64,000 bases of DNA from Kroppenstedtia sanguinis (GCF_050433445.1 NZ_JBNPXF010000001.1:1-64000); one strand, 5' to 3'; counted from the first letter of the stretch, positions 48,315-56,462 are shown. Numbers and translations are program-made. Notes: generated by a model from the sequence alone, not told the origin.

Positions 48315-48555
48315 ATGAAATATCAATATCCACCAAAATCTCATAAAAAACGAAGGGAATAGGAAGAAATACTTTCCTGAATTTGGCGGTAGATTGGTTT
48401 GGATAGTGCTCGCTACTCTCATCGGGGCTCGTGTTATGTTAGGGGGTTTATTGGACTTGGGTAGTAAACATAGGGAGCTTATTTTAACCATTTTTAGTAT
48501 ATACATACATTATTATGGGCATAAAGGGAATAAGAGCAGAGATGATGATAAATAA
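48315..48555 (+). pseudogene. Possible frameshifted small membrane protein gene
   Basis: ATG 48315 reads MKYQYPPKSHKKRRE then stops. From the next frame the sequence continues as KKYFPEFGGRLVWIVLATLIGARV and later LILTIFSIYIHYYGHKG, ending TAA 48555. Joined, they would make a roughly 80-residue protein with a basic lead and two hydrophobic stretches. There is no clear ribosome site and the region is AT-rich compared with its neighbours. A shift near 48350 is needed, so this may be a relic or chance. The rest of the 300-base gap shows nothing else. Confidence 0.3.
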
Positions 48556-48589
48556 TTGTCGGGATTGAAGAAAGAAGGTGTACAAGGAA

Positions 48590-49021
48590 ATGTCCCAATC
48601 ATCTGCCAAGGAATTCAGTTCTTTGTTGACCTCTCGGTCTGTCAGTCCGGAACCGAATTCGCTTTCCCGACCCACCGCTCATCAAGACTGGGATGAAATT
48701 TCCAGGGCTTCTCTCGTCATTCTGTGGGGGTTGCTTATTTATCCCCGTCTGGACCCCGACTTGGAGAATCAGGAGACGTCGGGGGTGAGTTTGGATCAGG
48801 TATACCATCTCTTCAATGAACATTTGGGGACCACACACCAGTGGAAACAAGTTCTAAAGCGTTTGGAGACATACGATTACATACGTTTTGCTGAGAATCA
48901 AAATTTCGTTCGTGCAGGGACCCGGCTATGGACTGCGGTGGATGCATCGCAAATGTACCGGACTTTCCGCTCTTCCGTCTTAGTTCGCAAAATGAGACAA
49001 ACTCATGAGAAAGAAAAATGA
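48590..49021 (+). CDS. Protein of unknown function
   Basis: A 143-residue soluble protein. Residues 1-35 are Ser/Pro-rich and probably disordered. The rest is mostly helical, with LVILWGLLIYPRLDPDLE, VSLDQVYHLFNEHLGTTHQWKQVLKRLETYDYIRFAENQNFVRAGTRLW split over a helix-turn-helix-like stretch, and a basic end (VLVRKMRQTHEKEK). The middle could be a small winged helix, but no family match is clear. ATG 48590 follows AGAAGGTG at nine bases; GTG 48578 is the alternative. Confidence 0.6.
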   Translation: MSQSSAKEFSSLLTSRSVSPEPNSLSRPTAHQDWDEISRASLVILWGLLIYPRLDPDLENQETSGVSLDQVYHLFNEHLGTTHQWKQVLKRLETYDYIRFAENQNFVRAGTRLWTAVDASQMYRTFRSSVLVRKMRQTHEKEK

Positions 49022-49046
49022 AAGACAAGACAGGGCGAATCGAGAA

Positions 49047-49083
49047 TAAAAAAACAGGCGGTCCGGGGGTGGACGGCCTGTTT
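49047..49083 (-). terminator. Terminator (minus strand)
   Basis: aaacaggc/gcctgttt with extra pairing inside, followed on the minus strand by seven T; downstream of the CotJB-like gene. Confidence 0.6.
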
Positions 49084-49096
49084 CCAACCATTGCAA

Positions 49097-49127
49097 AGCG
49101 CCGAAATGGCGCTATTTTTATTTTTTA
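49097..49127 (+). terminator. Terminator (plus strand)
   Basis: agcgcc/ggcgct stem followed by ATTTTTATTTTTT. It overlaps the end of the CotJB-like gene on the other strand. Confidence 0.6.
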
Positions 49128-49333
49128 GCGGCTAATTGCTGCTGTGCGGCATGTAAAAGGCGGATACTTCCCTGGTATTCCCTGTCGAGTTCCTGTCGGA
49201 TCTGCTGGTATCGTTGTTGACGTTCAAGGGCAGTGGCATCCTGAGGATGGCTGTCCAGATACATATTGATTTCTGTCAGAAAAAAATCGATGGTTTGAAG
49301 TTCGCCGAGCAACCGATAAACATCTTGAGTCAC
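49118..49333 (-). CDS. CotJB-like spore coat protein
   Basis: A 71-residue protein with the CotJB motif: LLGELQTIDFFLTEINMYLDSHPQDATALERQQRYQQ split across two helices, where the DFxLxExxxYLDxHPxDxxA pattern is typical. CotJB is part of the CotJA-JB-JC coat complex in B. subtilis. GTG 49333 is chosen because GAGGTG lies about nine bases upstream; the longer frame runs into the SASP promoter. No cotJA or cotJC lies nearby. It is divergent from a SASP gene, fitting a spore role. Confidence 0.72.
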   Translation of the reverse strand: MTQDVYRLLGELQTIDFFLTEINMYLDSHPQDATALERQQRYQQIRQELDREYQGSIRLLHAAQQQLAAKK

Positions 49334-49458
49334 CGGACAACACCTCGCTGCTTCCTCTATATGGCTTCCGTTTTTACGATATTCTATGCGGAAACTCCCC
49401 AGATTGATCCTTGGAACCCCCGAAAACCCCGACGTTCCCCCATTCCAGAATTTCACAC

Positions 49459-49488
49459 GCATTGCAATTTCGGATTCTAAGCAATATA
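49459..49488 (+). promoter_or_regulatory. Candidate forespore (sigma-G) promoter of the SASP gene
   Basis: GCATT, 18-base spacer, CAATATA. The spacing is right and both elements approach the sigma-G consensus; the -10 has mismatches. Confidence 0.4.
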
Positions 49489-49520
49489 AGAGTACCATCC
49501 ACAAGGAGGTGAAACCGAGG

Positions 49521-49736
49521 ATGCAACAACAAAACAACCGCGAGCGTAACTCCAACCAACTGCTGGTTGCTGGTGCTGCACAGGCTCTTGACCAAATGAA
49601 GTACGAAATCGCTTCTGAGTTCGGCGTTCAACTGGGTGCCGATACCACCTCCCGTGCCAACGGTTCTGTTGGTGGTGAAATTACCAAACGCTTGGTGTCT
49701 CTGGCCGAACAGCAACTGGGTGGCGGAATGAAGTAA
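49521..49736 (+). CDS. Alpha/beta-type small acid-soluble spore protein
   Basis: A 71-residue SASP: NQLLVAGAAQALDQMKYEIASEFGVQLGADTTSRANGSVGGEITKRLVSLAEQQLG, split over two helices. It contains the GPR protease site YEIASEFGV and the C-terminal DNA-binding block. These proteins coat spore DNA in an A-like form and protect it from UV and heat, then feed outgrowth. ATG 49521 follows AAGGAGGTG. Codons are biased toward CGT, AAC and CTG, as expected for an abundant product. A terminator follows. Confidence 0.95.
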   Translation: MQQQNNRERNSNQLLVAGAAQALDQMKYEIASEFGVQLGADTTSRANGSVGGEITKRLVSLAEQQLGGGMK

Positions 49737-49774
49737 AGTATTTTTGAACTGAATAACCTGGTATGAAATACGGG

Positions 49775-49800
49775 CAGCGGGTTTACCGCTGCCTTTTCCA
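49775..49800 (+). terminator. Terminator of the SASP gene
   Basis: ggcagcg/cgctgcc stem followed by TTTT. In the remaining gap to the next gene, 49850-49870 carries ccccagggttgttgatgagcc, a minus-strand fragment of the family A end, and gccgagtca (49803-49811) pairs with tgactcggc (49910-49918). Confidence 0.7.
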
Positions 49801-50013
49801 TTGCCGAGTCAAAGGAATACAGGGAAGAATGTCGAAAAAGTAGATGACCCCAGGGTTGTTGATGAGCCGGAAAATCGACGTTGAACAGGAATGTTGTGAC
49901 CTGTGACGGTGACTCGGCTCCTGCGGGTACAACGTTCACATGGCTCTTACAGGGTCTTCCCGCTCAAAAAATCGACAGACCCCGGGACAAACCACTTCTG
50001 GGGGGGAGTCAGC

Positions 50014-51591
50014 TTGCAATGGGTAATTCCTGAATATTACAACACGGCATGGGATGTGGATCGTCATGCAGAGACGGGACGGGTAGCGATCCGTTGGGAA
50101 AACGATCGGGGAGAAAAGCGGGAAGTATCTTATTCGAAATTGAAGGAAGAGTCCGATCGGGTCGCGCGAGGATTATTGTCATCCGGTCTGCAAAAAGGAG
50201 ATCGGATCATGATTCTGCTCCCGCGGATTCCCGAAGCCTATGTGGCTTATCTAGGGGCTTTGAAAGCGGGTTTGGCTGTGATGCCGGGATCGGAAATGCT
50301 CCAGTCTTCGGATATATCCTATCGCATCCATCATGCGCAGGCCCAGGCGATCATTTTTGATTCTTCCCTGGGAGGACGGGTGGAGACCGCAAGGGAGAAT
50401 TGCAGGAGCCTTCGGTATGGATGGGTACATGGGGGAGACGTGGAAGGATGGGAATCCTTCGGTCAACTGGGTGTAGGAGTGAAGGATGTGGAGTTGCCGC
50501 ATACACGAAGCGATGATATCGCTTTTATTTCCTACACTTCAGGCACCACAGGCGGGCCAAAGGGAGTGATCCACCATCACAGCTGGGCGATTGCCCATCA
50601 GGAGGTCGCTGCCCGAAAGTGGATGGGGATCCAGCCGGGAGATATGGTGTGGGCGACTGCGGGTCCGGGGTGGGCCAAGTGGATATGGAGTCCTTTTATG
50701 TCCACACTGGGAAGTGGAGCGACCGGATTGGTATATCAAGGGCGCTTCGATGCTTCTAAGTATCTTTCTCTGATCGAGGAGTATCAAGTGAATGTTTTTT
50801 GCTGCACGCCGACAGAGTATCGGATGATGGCCAAGGTGGATGACTTAGAGCGGTATCGTTTAAGTAGCCTCCGGAGTGCCGTCAGTGCGGGAGAACCTCT
50901 GAACCGAGAGGTGATTGACACCTTTCGACGCTATTTTGACATTGATGTTCGGGATGGATATGGACAGACAGAAAATACTCTCCTCACGGCAACTTTGGAG
51001 GGAATGGAGATCAAACCGGGTTCGATGGGGAAACCCACCCCGGGAAACCGGGTGACCTTGCTGGATGAGAAAGGCGATCCGGTGCCGGTGGGAGAAGTGG
51101 GGGATATTGCTGTTCACAAGGATGCCCCCACCCTGTTCAAGGGATATTACCGAGACCCTGAACGAACCGAGAGAGCTTTCCACGGGGAATGGTATCTGAC
51201 GGGTGATCGGGCTCGACAAGATGAAGAGGGATACTTTTGGTTTGAAGGCCGTTCCGATGACATTATTATCAGTTCAGGTTATACCATTGGTCCCTTTGAA
51301 GTGGAGGATGCGCTGGTCAAACACCCCGCAGTCCAGGAATGTGCCGTAGTGGCCAGCCCGGACCCCGTCCGAGGTACCATTGTGAAAGCCTTCGTCGTGT
51401 TGAAAGAAGGACGGGGCGCTTCTGATGAAATGGCGAATCAGTTGCAGGAACATGTGAAAAAGGTGACTGCTCCTTATAAATACCCCCGGGAGATCGAGTT
51501 TGTCACCGAACTTCCCAAAACGACCAGTGGCAAGATTCGGCGGGTGGAGCTTCGCCATCGGGAATATGAGCAGAAACGCCCGCAACCTTGA
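50014..51591 (+). CDS. Acyl-CoA synthetase (AMP-forming, MbcS/AcsA-like)
   Basis: A 525-residue adenylate-forming ligase: P-loop-like YTSGTTGGPKG, the A5 motif DGYGQTENT, A7 YLTGDRARQDEEGYFWFEGR, A8 DDIIISSGYTIGPFEVE and the acetylatable A10 lysine in PKTTSGKIRR. It opens WVIPEYYNTAWD as in the B. subtilis MbcS (YtcI) group, which activates medium and branched-chain acids; acetate is another option. TTG 50014 is chosen from the GGGGGGGAG site. The longer frame from 49903 runs back through an unrelated inverted repeat. Confidence 0.88.
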   Translation: MQWVIPEYYNTAWDVDRHAETGRVAIRWENDRGEKREVSYSKLKEESDRVARGLLSSGLQKGDRIMILLPRIPEAYVAYLGALKAGLAVMPGSEMLQSSDISYRIHHAQAQAIIFDSSLGGRVETARENCRSLRYGWVHGGDVEGWESFGQLGVGVKDVELPHTRSDDIAFISYTSGTTGGPKGVIHHHSWAIAHQEVAARKWMGIQPGDMVWATAGPGWAKWIWSPFMSTLGSGATGLVYQGRFDASKYLSLIEEYQVNVFCCTPTEYRMMAKVDDLERYRLSSLRSAVSAGEPLNREVIDTFRRYFDIDVRDGYGQTENTLLTATLEGMEIKPGSMGKPTPGNRVTLLDEKGDPVPVGEVGDIAVHKDAPTLFKGYYRDPERTERAFHGEWYLTGDRARQDEEGYFWFEGRSDDIIISSGYTIGPFEVEDALVKHPAVQECAVVASPDPVRGTIVKAFVVLKEGRGASDEMANQLQEHVKKVTAPYKYPREIEFVTELPKTTSGKIRRVELRHREYEQKRPQP

Positions 51592-51645
51592 ATGGGGTGT
51601 CCGATTGCGTTATAATCTGGGGGAATCGCAGAGAGGAGCAGACCC

Positions 51646-52188
51646 ATGCGTATTTTTCCCCATGCAAACGTAATCAATTTTCAGGCTTCTATACGTGAGA
51701 TGACTGCACCTGAACTGGAGCGTCTGCTACAAAAGATGATGACGAATGAAGCCCCGATTATGACGGGGATCATCGATATGTCCGAAGAAGCGGTATACAT
51801 TTACGGAAAAGCAGAATCTGTCAATGTGGACGAGGAAGAGGATCAGGTGGAGGTGACGGCCTGTTCCGAGGAGGGAGAACCACAATCCTTCTCCCGGCCT
51901 TTCTCCCAGTTGGTCATCAGCCATGAGATGCGTTTTGACATCGAGGTGAAGGAGGGTCAGGTGGTCAGCTACCCTGTTTATTATGCCACCTTTGCGGAAG
52001 AAGGAGAGCCATCCCGAGAAGTCACCCTGTTTTTGGCTCCGGCCCAAAAGATGCCCCACCCCTTGGAGTGTGTGGTGGAATTTTGGCAACAGGCGGGGGA
52101 GGTCGGACGGGACGTGGATTTTATCGGCTCAGGTTGCAGTGTCCCTCCCGATTTCAAGGAATTGCTCAAATCGGATCGATCCCGTTAA
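51646..52188 (+). CDS. Protein of unknown function, acidic, beta-rich
   Basis: A 180-residue soluble protein, acidic in the middle (VNVDEEEDQVEVTACSEEGEPQSF). It opens MRIFPHANVINFQASIREMTAPELERLLQKM in two parts and contains IIDMSEEAVYIYGKAESV and VVSYPVYYATFAEEGEPSREV. No signal peptide, helix or known motif. ATG 51646 follows GAGAGGAG. It is 54 bases after the acyl-CoA synthetase gene in the same direction, so it could share its transcript, and ends at a strong terminator. Confidence 0.7.
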   Translation: MRIFPHANVINFQASIREMTAPELERLLQKMMTNEAPIMTGIIDMSEEAVYIYGKAESVNVDEEEDQVEVTACSEEGEPQSFSRPFSQLVISHEMRFDIEVKEGQVVSYPVYYATFAEEGEPSREVTLFLAPAQKMPHPLECVVEFWQQAGEVGRDVDFIGSGCSVPPDFKELLKSDRSR

Positions 52189-52189
52189 T

Positions 52190-52227
52190 AAAAAGCTGTT
52201 GGCATCCAAAAGCCAACAGCTTTTTTT
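52190..52227 (+). terminator. Strong terminator
   Basis: aaaaagctgttggc/gccaacagcttttttt. Confidence 0.85.
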
Positions 52228-52255
52228 ATTGAGACAATCATCCCGTGTCTAGAAA

Positions 52256-52392
52256 ACATTGTGATTACTTGCGTTTGCGAGGTTGGGATGGGGATTCATA
52301 TGTCGTTACGTTGTTCTTGCAAGCCCAAGTCACTCCATGTGAAACCCCACCCTCCCTGTGAAAGATTTTTTCACAACGCTTCTAGAGCTTCA
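52256..52392 (+). repeat. Repeat family B, copy B2
   Basis: Shares with B1, B3 and B5 the blocks gggatgggg, cgttgttcttgc, atgtgaaaccccaccctccc and tttttcacaacgcttctag. It begins the 830-base repeat island (52228-53021), which holds no supported gene. Confidence 0.75.
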
Positions 52393-52402
52393 GTCCATCG
52401 AA

Positions 52403-52461
52403 ATTGTAGTGTCTGCGGCGCTTCCTTGATATCAGATTGTAGTGCCCTTGGCGCAACCTAG
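52403..52461 (+). repeat. 33-bp minisatellite, left block
   Basis: One full unit (52403-52435, attgtagtgtctgcggcg...) and one degenerate unit (52436-52461). Same unit as the block at 52622. Confidence 0.7.
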
Positions 52462-52480
52462 TCCCCCCCTCAGCGATCAT

Positions 52481-52615
52481 TGTGTGGAAAATCACAGAAG
52501 GGAAAGGAAGGTGAGGAGGCGGAGAGCCTTTGCGCTCTTTGCAAGAGATCGGAGCCACCTCACCATCCTGTCCCACCCCGCCGAAAAACAAGATCAGGTT
52601 GCCTGAAGGGGCACA
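52481..52615 (+). repeat. Repeat family A, copy A7
   Basis: Begins attgtgtggaaaatcacag and ends near tgaaggggcac. The core folds: ggtgagg-ggc pairs with gcc-cctcacc around ctctttgcaagagatcgg. It separates the two minisatellite blocks. It is nearly the exact inverse of copy A8 (56586-56720). A family A end (catcaacagcctag) also occurs at 52863-52876. Confidence 0.75.
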
Positions 52616-52621
52616 TATTAG

Positions 52622-52805
52622 ATTGTAGTGTCTGCGGCGCTTCCTTGATTCCAGATTGTAGTGCCTGTGGCGCTTCCTTCATTCCAGATTGTAGTGCCTG
52701 CGGCGCTTCCTTCATTCCAGGTTGTAGTGCCTGTGGCGCTTCCTTCATTCCAGGTTGTAGTGCCTGTGGCGCTTCCTTCATTCCAGGTTGTAGTGCCTGT
52801 GGCGC
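52622..52805 (+). repeat. 33-bp minisatellite, five full units plus a partial
   Basis: Units start at 52622, 52655, 52688, 52721, 52754 and (partial) 52787. Consensus is attgtagtgcctgtggcgct followed by tccttcattccag, with single-base differences between units (g or c at position 14, a or g at position 1). Because 33 is divisible by three, frames stay open on both strands (DCSACGASFIP and others), but no ribosome site supports translation. No unique spacers are present, so it is not a CRISPR. Confidence 0.85.
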
Positions 52806-53021
52806 ATAAAGATCGCTTGGGTAGCACAGGACTCCCTTGCCCCTCCCCACCGCTCGTTTTGGTTCATCAACAGCCTAGCTGGGACAACCCCGCGTCTAGG
52901 CGTCTGCCCCTTTTTTGGGATATTGGGTGTTTGTCATGTGCAAAGCCTGTATCTCCACATACAACTATGATATATGGGACGCCGGCACACAGATTGCATC
53001 CATCCGAGGAGGTGCGGATCT

Positions 53022-53390
53022 TTGACAAACACGGGTCCGTCAAAGAAGGATTTCGCTGACTTGATCAACGGTTTGGTTGGATATCGTGTGGTAAATGACA
53101 AGATGCTGGATGGGATTTTGGAAGATGCGAAAAAAAATTATCACCGGCAAGGGTTGGATGGATTTTTTGAATATATCCGCCGATTGACCGGTGTTCCTTT
53201 GGGAAACCAGGAGATGAAAGAACTGATGGATATGGTTAGGTCTGCAGGGCGCCCGGACCAAGCATTAAATGGACTGGTCGGCCGGGAATGGATCTCAGAA
53301 GAACAGGCACGCAGGATTAGCCAAGGATTAAAGACAGCGCCGGTGAAAAAAGAGCGGGAAAAAGGAAAAAAGAAAAGGCCTCCACGATAG
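53022..53390 (+). CDS. Protein of unknown function, helical
   Basis: A 122-residue protein starting TTG 53022, nine bases after AGGAGG. Mostly helical: DFADLINGLVGYRVVNDKMLDGILEDAKKNY split before GLDGFFEYIRRLTGVPLG and QEMKELMDMV, with a strongly basic tail (KKEREKGKKKRPPR). No family recognised. The basic tail may bind nucleic acid or acidic polymer. It lies just after the minisatellite island, and a hairpin follows its stop codon. Confidence 0.6.
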   Translation: MTNTGPSKKDFADLINGLVGYRVVNDKMLDGILEDAKKNYHRQGLDGFFEYIRRLTGVPLGNQEMKELMDMVRSAGRPDQALNGLVGREWISEEQARRISQGLKTAPVKKEREKGKKKRPPR

Positions 53391-53418
53391 AACCGGGCCG
53401 CCGAAGAGCAGCCCGGTT
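53391..53418. terminator. Hairpin between convergent genes
   Basis: aaccgggc/gcccggtt with a 12-base loop; the T-run is weak, so terminator strength is doubtful. Confidence 0.4.
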
Positions 53419-53426
53419 TAAAGCAC

Positions 53427-53951
53427 TCAGTTCTGGTTTCTTTTTCGGTTCTGTTGTCGTGTCTGCCTGACCTTCATCACATTATCCACGATTTTGGTCA
53501 TCCCCGGTGCATTGATCAGATCGTAAAGGCTGTCGCCGTCCTGAGAAAAGGGCTTATGTCCGTCAGCAGCCTCCCCTTCTTTCTCTCCGCCAGAGGTTTT
53601 GGATGATTTTGAACTCGTTTTTCCTTCGCTGTTGGAATGGGGCGTTGCACTTCTATCAGGATCGTTACCTTTTCTTTCCTCGGTGGAGTCGTTAGATTTG
53701 GAATCGACTTTTGACTTTATTTTGGAGAGGGTCTCAATCAACTCCTGCAAGCCTTTCTTGTCTTCCATGGCATGGCTCAGTCGCATCATCGTCTCCATCC
53801 ATCTTTCAATCTTGGAAGTGGCGGCGGTGATCTCTTGGGAAAGGTGGCGGATCTCTTGGATCTGTCGGGATTGGACAGAAGGGGACAACGGAGAGGGACG
53901 GGCGGATTTTCTCTTGTTTCCTTGGTGATTATCCCTGGGTGATTTCATCAT
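53427..53951 (-). CDS. Charged, low-complexity protein
   Basis: A 174-residue protein starting ATG 53951 after AAGGAGCG. The lead is basic (SPRDNHQGNKRKSARPSPL), a central amphipathic helix follows (IRHLSQEITAATSKIERWMETMMRL), then a Ser/Lys/Glu/Asp-rich disordered stretch, and an end (LYDLINAPGMTKIVDNVMKVRQTRQQNRKRNQN). I do not recognise it. It is divergent from a subtilase gene with 80 bases between. Composition suggests a spore or scaffold role; this is a guess. Confidence 0.6.
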   Translation of the reverse strand: MMKSPRDNHQGNKRKSARPSPLSPSVQSRQIQEIRHLSQEITAATSKIERWMETMMRLSHAMEDKKGLQELIETLSKIKSKVDSKSNDSTEERKGNDPDRSATPHSNSEGKTSSKSSKTSGGEKEGEAADGHKPFSQDGDSLYDLINAPGMTKIVDNVMKVRQTRQQNRKRNQN

Positions 53952-54031
53952 GAACTCGCTCCTTGGGGTTGAAGTCTTGCTCAATATATTCAGGCCGGGG
54001 TCGGTCAGTGAGAGAAGGAGTTGGGACAATC

Positions 54032-55177
54032 ATGTCTACTAGGCCGGAATGGTTTCAAGGACCTCTGCCATGGGTGAATCGGAGTATGAATTACGTTCGC
54101 AAAATTTTGTATTTAAAGGATTACAGCAATCCCAAGAATTGCATCCGTGAGATCAATCGATGCGGAGGACGGCCTGTGCGGGTTTTGCCCCATCTGGGAG
54201 TTATTGTGGGTGAATTTGTAAGAAAAGAAGGTCTATACAGTTTGGAAGGACATCCGGATGTGGTCCATTGGGAGTATGATTCTCAGGTGACGATCACCGA
54301 TCCGATCGCAGGGGAAATCACCGAGGGGGCAGCAGAGGGTCTTCCCTGGGGGATTCAGGATGTTGAGGCTACCCGAGTTTGGCCCTATACTAAGGGAAGA
54401 GGAGTTAAGGTGGCGGTGATCGATACGGGAGTCGCCAATGATCATCCGGCTGTTCAGAAGAACTACAGCGGAGGTGTCAACATCCTCTCTCCGATGTTCA
54501 CTCCCTATGATTATAATGGCCATGGGACTCATGTGGCGGCTACCATCGCCGGTCGGGCTACTGATTTAAATGTGATGGGAGTGGCTCCGCGGGTTCACAT
54601 CTACGGGGTCAAGGCTTTTAATCGTAAAGGGAGTGCCAACCTATCCGATTTGCTGAGTGCTATTAACTGGTGCATCGAGAACCGGATGGACGTAGTCAAT
54701 ATGAGTTTCGGAATGCCCAAAGTGAGCGACACACTTCTTGAAGCCATCCGAACCGCTCATCGACAAGGTATTACAATGGTGGCGGCGGCGGGAAATCAGG
54801 GAAATTCCGGCAATGTGGACTATCCAGCCCGATTTGATGAAACGATTGGAGTTACAGCCGTTTCAAACGATGGACGGTTGGCCCCCTTCAGCAATGTGGG
54901 AGACGGGGTAGATCTGGCCGCTCCCGGAGACCAAATCAGATCCGCCTGGTTGAATGGAACCACCCGGGAGATGAGCGGAACATCGATGGCCGTGCCCCAT
55001 GTTAGCGGGACGGTGGCCCTTCTCCTTTATTTGCGGTCGGATCTCAAGCCGGATCTGATCCGGCGGCTCATGGTGGAGTCCACGATACCTATTCAGGAAA
55101 ATCGGAGCTATGGAAAAGTGAGTTCTTTTCAGTCGGTGCAGCTGCTTGCCCGTCATATGGGGCGCTTTATCCCTTAA
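54032..55177 (+). CDS. Subtilisin-like serine protease (S8)
   Basis: A 381-residue S8 protease. Triad: Asp in VAVIDTGVANDHPA, His in YNGHGTHVAATIAG, Ser in MSGTSMAVPHVSG; oxyanion Asn in AAGNQGN. Residues 1-110 look like a propeptide of the inhibitor I9 type; no signal peptide is present. The catalytic domain resembles that of the 32298 protease. ATG 54032 follows AAGGAG at 12 bases. The 3' end overlaps the convergent subtilase gene by 11 bases. Confidence 0.9.
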   Translation: MSTRPEWFQGPLPWVNRSMNYVRKILYLKDYSNPKNCIREINRCGGRPVRVLPHLGVIVGEFVRKEGLYSLEGHPDVVHWEYDSQVTITDPIAGEITEGAAEGLPWGIQDVEATRVWPYTKGRGVKVAVIDTGVANDHPAVQKNYSGGVNILSPMFTPYDYNGHGTHVAATIAGRATDLNVMGVAPRVHIYGVKAFNRKGSANLSDLLSAINWCIENRMDVVNMSFGMPKVSDTLLEAIRTAHRQGITMVAAAGNQGNSGNVDYPARFDETIGVTAVSNDGRLAPFSNVGDGVDLAAPGDQIRSAWLNGTTREMSGTSMAVPHVSGTVALLLYLRSDLKPDLIRRLMVESTIPIQENRSYGKVSSFQSVQLLARHMGRFIP

Positions 55178-56462
55178 ACCAGCGAGGATGGATTTGAACG
55201 ACCCCTTTCCCCTGTACGTCAGATGGTAACCCCAAGCTTTTGGCTGATTGAAGCAATTCTTTTTTCACTTGATCCGGTGTCCATTTTGGATTACGGGTCA
55301 ACAGTACAGCCACCAAGCCAGCAACGATCGGGGTAGCCATCGAGGTGCCGGAAAGGGAGATATAATACCGGCCATCCCGGCTGTCGGGAGCGGTCTTGTC
55401 GATAAAGGAACGGGGAGCACGCAGAGAAGTGATCCCAGCACCAGGGGCTAGCACATCCGGTTTGGCGATATGGTCGATCGTGGGACCACGGCTGGAAAAA
55501 GGGGTGACATCATCATCAGAGAGGGTGGGGGTTCCATTATCATTGGAGGCCCCTACTGTGATCACATGGGGGTGGATGCCTGGGCTTGAAATAGTCCCAG
55601 GGTCGGGGCCGTCGTTTCCCGCAGCTGCGACCACGGTGATTCCTTGTTTCCAAGCTTGCTCGGCGGCTTGGGCGACAGGGTCGTCTCGGTAGGAGGTTTG
55701 TGTCCGGCTGCCCAGGGAGAGGGAGAGAACTCGGATATTGTATTGAGCCCGATGGGTGATGCACCATTCAATGCCGCCGATCACATCCGAGAGATTTCCA
55801 GACCCCATTTTATTGAGAACTTTTACCCCGACCAGGTTTGCCCCTGGAGCGGGGCCTTTATATTTTCCGCCGGAGGAGTGGCCGTTGCCGGCGGCATCTC
55901 CGGCGCAATGGGTCCCATGTCCGTTGTCATCATAGGGTTTGGTCTTCCCTTTGACATAATCTTTGAAAGCGAGGATACGGGACTGCGGATGGACCAGATC
56001 GGGGTGGGGATGGATGCCAGTGTCAATGATAGCGATGGTGGCCCCTTCTCCCTGGTTTCCCATCGACCATGCCAAAGGGGCGCCCACAGCGGGAACCACC
56101 GTATCCAATAGGGCATAAATCTTGCGGTCGAGGTAAATCCGCTTTACCTCGGGGAGCGAAATCATTTTTTTTAGTTGGGATAAGGTGATATTCATACGAA
56201 TAGTGTGAATACTGCTGAAGTAATTTCGGGGGGATTGCATCGCAAATAAGGTATTTCCCAGAAGGCTATCCGGCTGAAGATTTTGCTCAAGCTGGACCAA
56301 AACAGGTACTCGTGACAAACGATGGATCAGGGACTGTGTGGTTCGATGGAAGATGCAGGGTACATATCGAAGCAATTGCAGGCGTTGGATCAGTAAACTT
56401 CTGAGACTGGAGTCCATCCGACGTCCGTATTCCCTAATCCAATGATAAGGGGATTGGGCCAT
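55167..56462 (-). CDS. AprX-like intracellular subtilase (S8)
   Basis: A 431-residue protease: Asp in IAIIDTGIHPHPDL, His in DDNGHGTHCAG, Ser in LSGTSMATPIVAG, Asn in AAGNDGPDPG, and the SSRGPT motif common in this branch. Its layout, including a roughly 130-residue N-terminal region without signal peptide and the RGPTID...KPDVLAPG stretch, matches B. subtilis AprX, which is made late in growth inside the cell. ATG 56462 follows AGAGAGG. It converges with and overlaps the other subtilase gene. Confidence 0.9.
   Translation of the reverse strand: MAQSPYHWIREYGRRMDSSLRSLLIQRLQLLRYVPCIFHRTTQSLIHRLSRVPVLVQLEQNLQPDSLLGNTLFAMQSPRNYFSSIHTIRMNITLSQLKKMISLPEVKRIYLDRKIYALLDTVVPAVGAPLAWSMGNQGEGATIAIIDTGIHPHPDLVHPQSRILAFKDYVKGKTKPYDDNGHGTHCAGDAAGNGHSSGGKYKGPAPGANLVGVKVLNKMGSGNLSDVIGGIEWCITHRAQYNIRVLSLSLGSRTQTSYRDDPVAQAAEQAWKQGITVVAAAGNDGPDPGTISSPGIHPHVITVGASNDNGTPTLSDDDVTPFSSRGPTIDHIAKPDVLAPGAGITSLRAPRSFIDKTAPDSRDGRYYISLSGTSMATPIVAGLVAVLLTRNPKWTPDQVKKELLQSAKSLGLPSDVQGKGVVQIHPRWFKG

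Noticed and set aside
52403..52805. CRISPR array
   Set aside because: Units are 33 bases end to end with no unique spacers, and no cas genes are present; it is a minisatellite.
52480..52809. Cys-rich repeat protein (DCSACGASFIP repeats)
   Set aside because: The frame spans a family A repeat and the minisatellite, lacks a ribosome site, and stays open only because the unit is 33 bases; opposite-strand frames are open as well.
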